Below, piece after piece: positions 61,150 to 64,000 of a DNA stretch of 64,000 bases (position 1 is its first letter; each line of letters starts with the position of its first letter). Origin of the DNA: Candidatus Kuenenia stuttgartensis (lineage in GTDB: Bacteria > Planctomycetota > Planctomycetia > Planctomycetales > Planctomycetaceae). The notes beneath the pieces were generated by a model. That model was not told the origin of the DNA. It did not search any database and was given only the letters and a program-made list of their open reading frames with translations. The position numbers and the translations under genes are program-made. The stretch is taken from contig CAMAWN010000001.1 in the NCBI GenBank assembly GCA_945861865.1, positions 1 through 64,000 on the forward strand, written 5' to 3'.

Positions 61150-61996
61150 TGATCACGCTCCTGCGGTGAGTCAGCCAGCAGGCCAGCGTCACCGTCAACA
61201 CACAGAACCCACACGTCGCTGCGAAGCATGTCGATAGACTCGGCAACGAACTGCTCGCCGAAACCTCGGCCAGTATCGGAGACATCAACCGCCGCAGGCC
61301 AGCCACGCCGTAGGTCAGCGGATTCAACCGCATCACCCACGACAACCAGCCGGACTCCGGCACCGGAAAAAACGAACCCGACAACAACCACATCGGCATT
61401 AGAAACACGCTCATCAACGCATGAAACCCCTGCGTCGAATCGAGCGACCAGGCCATCGAGTATCCCAGTGCCGTCAGTGCGAATGCCACCAACCCCAAGA
61501 AGCCGACCATCGCCAGCCAATCGACCAGCGACAGATGCCAATCCAGGCTCGGCCCCAATCCGACAAAATGCAACAGCGGTCCAATCAACAGAAACAGCGC
61601 GGCTTGAATCAGAGCGAGCAGAGTTCCGCCCGAAAGCTTCCCCAAGACCAATGCCAATCGCGACACCGGCGCGACGAGCACCCCCTGCAAGAACCCCTCG
61701 CGTCGATCCTCGATGATCGAGATCGTCGAGAAGATCGCCGTGAACAACACGATCATCACTGTCACGCCGGGAAAGAAATACTCCTGGTAGCTCATGCCGC
61801 TGGGCGCCCATTCCGGAGCCTGAAACGATCCGCGCAGTCCCGCTCCGAATAACACCCAAAAGATCAGCGGCTGTCCCAACGCTCCGACGACGCGCGACCG
61901 CTGCCGAAAGAACCGCAGCAGCTCTCGCCACGTCAGCGTCCAGATCGGCAGCCAGAAGGCAGTCTCGTTCGCAGCGGTTAACGATGTTCGAATCAT
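61139..61996 (-). CDS. ABC-2-type transporter permease of the oxidase cluster
   Basis: An inner-membrane protein of 285 residues from the ATG at 61996 (the frame is open 17 codons further upstream but without support). Six membrane segments are expected. VVGALGQPLIFWVLFGAGL, VTVMIVLFTAIFSTISI, followed by the EDRREGFLQGVLVAPVSR loop, mark the ABC-2 permease family. WLLSGSFFPV and a final segment TCFAATCGFCVLTVTLACW complete it. It pairs with the ATPase encoded just upstream (64-base gap). ABC-2 transporters of this position could export heme-related compounds or help oxidase biogenesis; the substrate is not known. Confidence 0.88.
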   Translation of the reverse strand: MIRTSLTAANETAFWLPIWTLTWRELLRFFRQRSRVVGALGQPLIFWVLFGAGLRGSFQAPEWAPSGMSYQEYFFPGVTVMIVLFTAIFSTISIIEDRREGFLQGVLVAPVSRLALVLGKLSGGTLLALIQAALFLLIGPLLHFVGLGPSLDWHLSLVDWLAMVGFLGLVAFALTALGYSMAWSLDSTQGFHALMSVFLMPMWLLSGSFFPVPESGWLSWVMRLNPLTYGVAGLRRLMSPILAEVSASSSLPSLSTCFAATCGFCVLTVTLACWLTHRRSVINVR

Positions 61997-62034
61997 GCTC
62001 AATGAAGTACGAGGAACGAAAAGCGAGGACTGAA

Positions 62035-62059
62035 GAATGGGAAGCAATGCTTCTCATTC
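62035..62059. repeat. Imperfect palindrome between ATPase and permease genes
   Basis: GAATGGGAAGCA / ATGCTTCTCATTC is nearly self-complementary (two mismatched or wobble pairs per arm). It begins directly after the ATPase stop codon on the minus strand, within the 64-base gap before the permease. It could be a weak processing or attenuation hairpin that changes the stoichiometry of the two subunits. No T-run follows. Confidence 0.45.
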
Positions 62060-62995
62060 TCAGTTCTTCATTCCTTCCTCTTCCCAAAATCGGTGTCCTG
62101 TCTTCGCGATGAAGACATCTTCCAGCGACGGCTTGCCAAGCGACACCGAGGTAATCTCCTCGGGGAACGCTTCGACAAGTTCTCGCAACAGTTCGTGTCC
62201 ACGAACACGCTCGATCCGCAACGTCTGACCGAGCAACTTGGGTTCGATCCCAAATCGCTCTGTGATTCGTTGTGACAATTCTGCCGGCTCTTCCGCAGAG
62301 ATCGTCAGGCAATCGCCGCCGATCTCGGCCCGCAACTCGGCAGGAGTCCCCAACGCGACCAACTGGCCGCGATCCAACAGGCCCAGCCGGTCGCACTTCT
62401 CGGCTTCATCCATCAAATGCGTCGTCACCACAATCGTCACACCGCTCTCACTCCGAAGCTGCTGCAAGTAGCGCCACAAATCATGCCGAGCGCCTGGATC
62501 GAGTCCCGTGCTCGGTTCGTCGAGCAACAGCAATTCCGGATCGTGCAGCATCCCCTTCGCGATCTCCGCACGGCGTTGCAATCCGCCGGACAACGAATTC
62601 ACCGAGGCGTGCATGCGATCCGTCAAACCCAGCCGAGCCAGCCGATCGTCGATCCGCGCCGCCAATTCCCGGCCACGCAGTCCATAAAGATGCCCCTGAT
62701 GGACGAGGTTCTCTCGCACCGTCAACCGCCGATCCAAGCTGGGAGCTTGAAACGTGACTCCAATTCGTTGCCGAATCGCGGCCGAGTTCGTCGCGACGTC
62801 TCGATCCAGCACGCTCACATGCCCCGACTGAACCGGCAGCAACGTCGAGAGCACTCGAAACAGCGTCGTCTTGCCGCCGCCATTGGGTCCAAGCAATCCG
62901 AAGATCTCACCACGACGAATCTCGAACGTCACTCTGTTGAGCGCCAGTCGTTCGCCATAGGCATGAGACAAGTCATCGACACGAATGGCGATCAT
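62060..62995 (-). CDS. ABC transporter ATP-binding protein of the oxidase cluster
   Basis: A cytosolic ATPase of 311 residues that partners the downstream ABC-2 permease. Walker A is GPNGGGKTT (36-44), with a Gly where Ala or Ser is common but the lysine intact. A Q-loop FQAP is near 82. The signature LSGGLQRR (135-142) is followed by Walker B LLLLDEP (155-161) and the switch His in TTHLMDEAEK. The C-terminal 80 residues are an accessory region typical of NatA/DrrA-like ATPases. It is preceded by the subunit IV gene with a gap of about 20 bases, supporting one operon with the oxidase genes. Confidence 0.93.
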   Translation of the reverse strand: MIAIRVDDLSHAYGERLALNRVTFEIRRGEIFGLLGPNGGGKTTLFRVLSTLLPVQSGHVSVLDRDVATNSAAIRQRIGVTFQAPSLDRRLTVRENLVHQGHLYGLRGRELAARIDDRLARLGLTDRMHASVNSLSGGLQRRAEIAKGMLHDPELLLLDEPSTGLDPGARHDLWRYLQQLRSESGVTIVVTTHLMDEAEKCDRLGLLDRGQLVALGTPAELRAEIGGDCLTISAEEPAELSQRITERFGIEPKLLGQTLRIERVRGHELLRELVEAFPEEITSVSLGKPSLEDVFIAKTGHRFWEEEGMKN

Positions 62996-63016
62996 GGTGT
63001 GGGACAGCGACCGATC

Positions 63017-63391
63017 TTAGTCCACGGCGGCGGCCGATCCGTGATGCGCCGCCGCGCGGGCCTGGTGCTCCGCAAAATCATCGAGTTGCGGGACTTCTTG
63101 CGTGTAGTAGTGCTCGCCGATATCGGGCGTCAGAGCCAGCGGCAGGCCCAGCGCGAGAATCGTCGTCGGCGCGAGCAGCACGTACTTCCAACCCCGCTCG
63201 AACTTCAAGTGCATGAACCACGCCATCACGCACAGCGCCTTGCACGTCGCCACCGAAAGCACGGCGACCACTTTGACGCCCCAAGGCAGCTCCACCACAT
63301 CCGCCATGATCGAGATCAACGTGAAGACGCACAGCGCGCCGAAGATGACCGCGTACTTGGGATGTTCGTGCGGGGAATGCTCGTTGTGCAT
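63017..63391 (-). CDS. Cytochrome c oxidase subunit IV-type protein
   Basis: A small membrane protein of 124 residues. Three membrane segments (YAVIFGALCVFTLISIMADV, VVAVLSVATCKALCVMAWFM, VLLAPTTILALGLPLALTP) match the prokaryotic cytochrome c oxidase subunit IV family (CtaF-like). The MHLKFERGWK segment between segments two and three is characteristic. The N terminus is His-rich (MHNEHSPHEHP). It supports assembly or stability of the heme-copper oxidase in the inner membrane. It follows the subunit III gene after about 57 bases containing a small hairpin, and precedes the ABC ATPase gene. Confidence 0.9.
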   Translation of the reverse strand: MHNEHSPHEHPKYAVIFGALCVFTLISIMADVVELPWGVKVVAVLSVATCKALCVMAWFMHLKFERGWKYVLLAPTTILALGLPLALTPDIGEHYYTQEVPQLDDFAEHQARAAAHHGSAAAVD

Positions 63392-63407
63392 GACTCAAAA
63401 TCCTTGT

Positions 63408-63429
63408 CCGCCAGCGAAGGCGGGATTAA
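63408..63429. repeat. Hairpin related to the uxs-end REP-like element
   Basis: CCGCC-agcgaa-GGCGG (63408-63423) lies between the subunit III and subunit IV genes. Read on the minus strand it begins AATCCCGCC, which resembles GTAGTCCCGCC of the element at 39234, but the GTAG foot is changed to TTAA. It may be a decayed copy of that element. Confidence 0.45.
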
Positions 63430-63448
63430 CCATTTCAGATGTCAGATC

Positions 63449-64000
63449 TCAAACGATGTAAAGCAGCGGGAACAGGAAGATCCACACCAGATCGACGAAG
63501 TGCCAATACAGGCCGCTGTTCTCCAAGAAATCATGCCAGCCCTCCAAGCTGGCCTGCTTCAGCAAGATCCAAAACAGCAACATGCCGATGATCACATGCA
63601 GCGCGTGGAAGCCGGTCATCAGGAAGTAACACGACGCGAAAATGTTGCCGTACAGAATCGGATGCGGCTCATGCACCGACTTGAAGACGTAGCCCCACTG
63701 CTCATTGGCCTTCAGTCCAGCCAGTTGTGTTTCCACGTCGTGCAGCGACAGGTCTTCGCGCAGGATGCCTTGCTTCAGCAGATCAAACTGCTTGAACATT
63801 TCGCCGAAGCCGCGGTAATCCTCGGCCTCTTTGACGTCCGGCTTGCTGGCGGCTTCAGCCAGCAACGCCTTCAACTTTGTTGCGTCGTCTTTCGGCTCCG
63901 GCAGTTTCTCGGCAGCTTTGGAACTGACCGCTTTTGCGGCCAGGCGTTCCAGTCGATTCGCGACTGCCGTTTCCGATTCGCGGAGCACTTTCGCTTTCGC
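63449..64000 (-). CDS. Cytochrome c oxidase subunit III (partial, continues past the right edge)
   Basis: The open frame runs through the right edge of the window, so the N-terminal part is missing; an internal GTG near 63988 is unlikely to be the true start. The C-terminal part has membrane segments with the family signatures: FLMTGFHALHVIIGMLLFWI, then YWHFVDLVWIFLFPLLYIV at the end. Upstream of these is an unusually long hydrophilic region of over 100 residues (EKLPEPKDDATKLKALLAEA and following) where most subunits III have only a short loop. Subunit III stabilises the heme-copper oxidase and may help proton uptake. It starts the visible part of the oxidase operon. Confidence 0.88.
   Translation of the reverse strand, partial: AKAKVLRESETAVANRLERLAAKAVSSKAAEKLPEPKDDATKLKALLAEAASKPDVKEAEDYRGFGEMFKQFDLLKQGILREDLSLHDVETQLAGLKANEQWGYVFKSVHEPHPILYGNIFASCYFLMTGFHALHVIIGMLLFWILLKQASLEGWHDFLENSGLYWHFVDLVWIFLFPLLYIV

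Overview
The window looks like a piece of a planctomycete (Planctomycetota) chromosome. The evidence is the N-terminal LEPR-XLL-type motif (LEERSLLS, LEERALLT) on giant exported proteins, a DUF1501 protein with a twin-arginine-like N terminus, a cytochrome oxidase accessory cluster with its own ABC transporter, and moderately high GC. No rRNA, tRNA or CRISPR array was seen.

Layout. 1-568: two damaged, tandem IS630-type transposase remnants; the second carries a 76-bp MITE-like insertion with a perfect 5-bp target duplication. 566-31273: two giant same-strand genes (about 6153 and 3859 codons) for mosaic surface or secreted proteins built from beta-helix, Ig/cadherin-like, Calx-beta and RTX repeats. 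These take up almost half the window. 31700-41936: radical SAM protein, ribD, a CorA-type transporter, a SEC-C/TPR-like protein, a UDP-glucuronate decarboxylase, purH and a deoxyhypusine-synthase-like protein. 42086-49084: a third LEPR-like exported protein (cadherin, TolB-like propeller, Calx-beta), divergent from an S9 peptidase fused to an HExxH domain. 49142-59538: HAD phosphatase, an exported protein of unknown function, SixA-like phosphatase, XdhC-like protein, a small acidic ORF, EboE, a MacB/FtsX-type permease, leuD, a DUF1501-Nif3 pair and DUF983. 59543-64000: a minus-strand oxidase cluster (subunit III partial, subunit IV, ABC ATPase and permease, SCO1, DUF420, a small CPMC protein).

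Most interesting points. (1) The two giant proteins contain about 22 copies of a 50-70-residue module (FP..PF.I.VD.E.M.VT.V.GN..TV.RG.NGT...H). Copies sit inside other domains (beta-helix coils, a Calx-beta domain, Ig/cadherin-like repeats), and at least two look inserted inside another copy of the same module. A second, HGL..GD-type module is inserted in one Ig-like domain. This suggests intragenic domain insertion that behaves like nested transposition. (2) Several intergenic palindromes have the form of REP elements (GTAG foot plus hairpin). In four genes the TAG stop codon is the last three bases of the GTAG foot. (3) The MITE-like element adds exactly 27 codons to a transposase remnant. 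(4) One protein joins a zinc-metallopeptidase-like domain to an S9 serine peptidase.

All functional names come from reading motifs by eye; no database search was possible.
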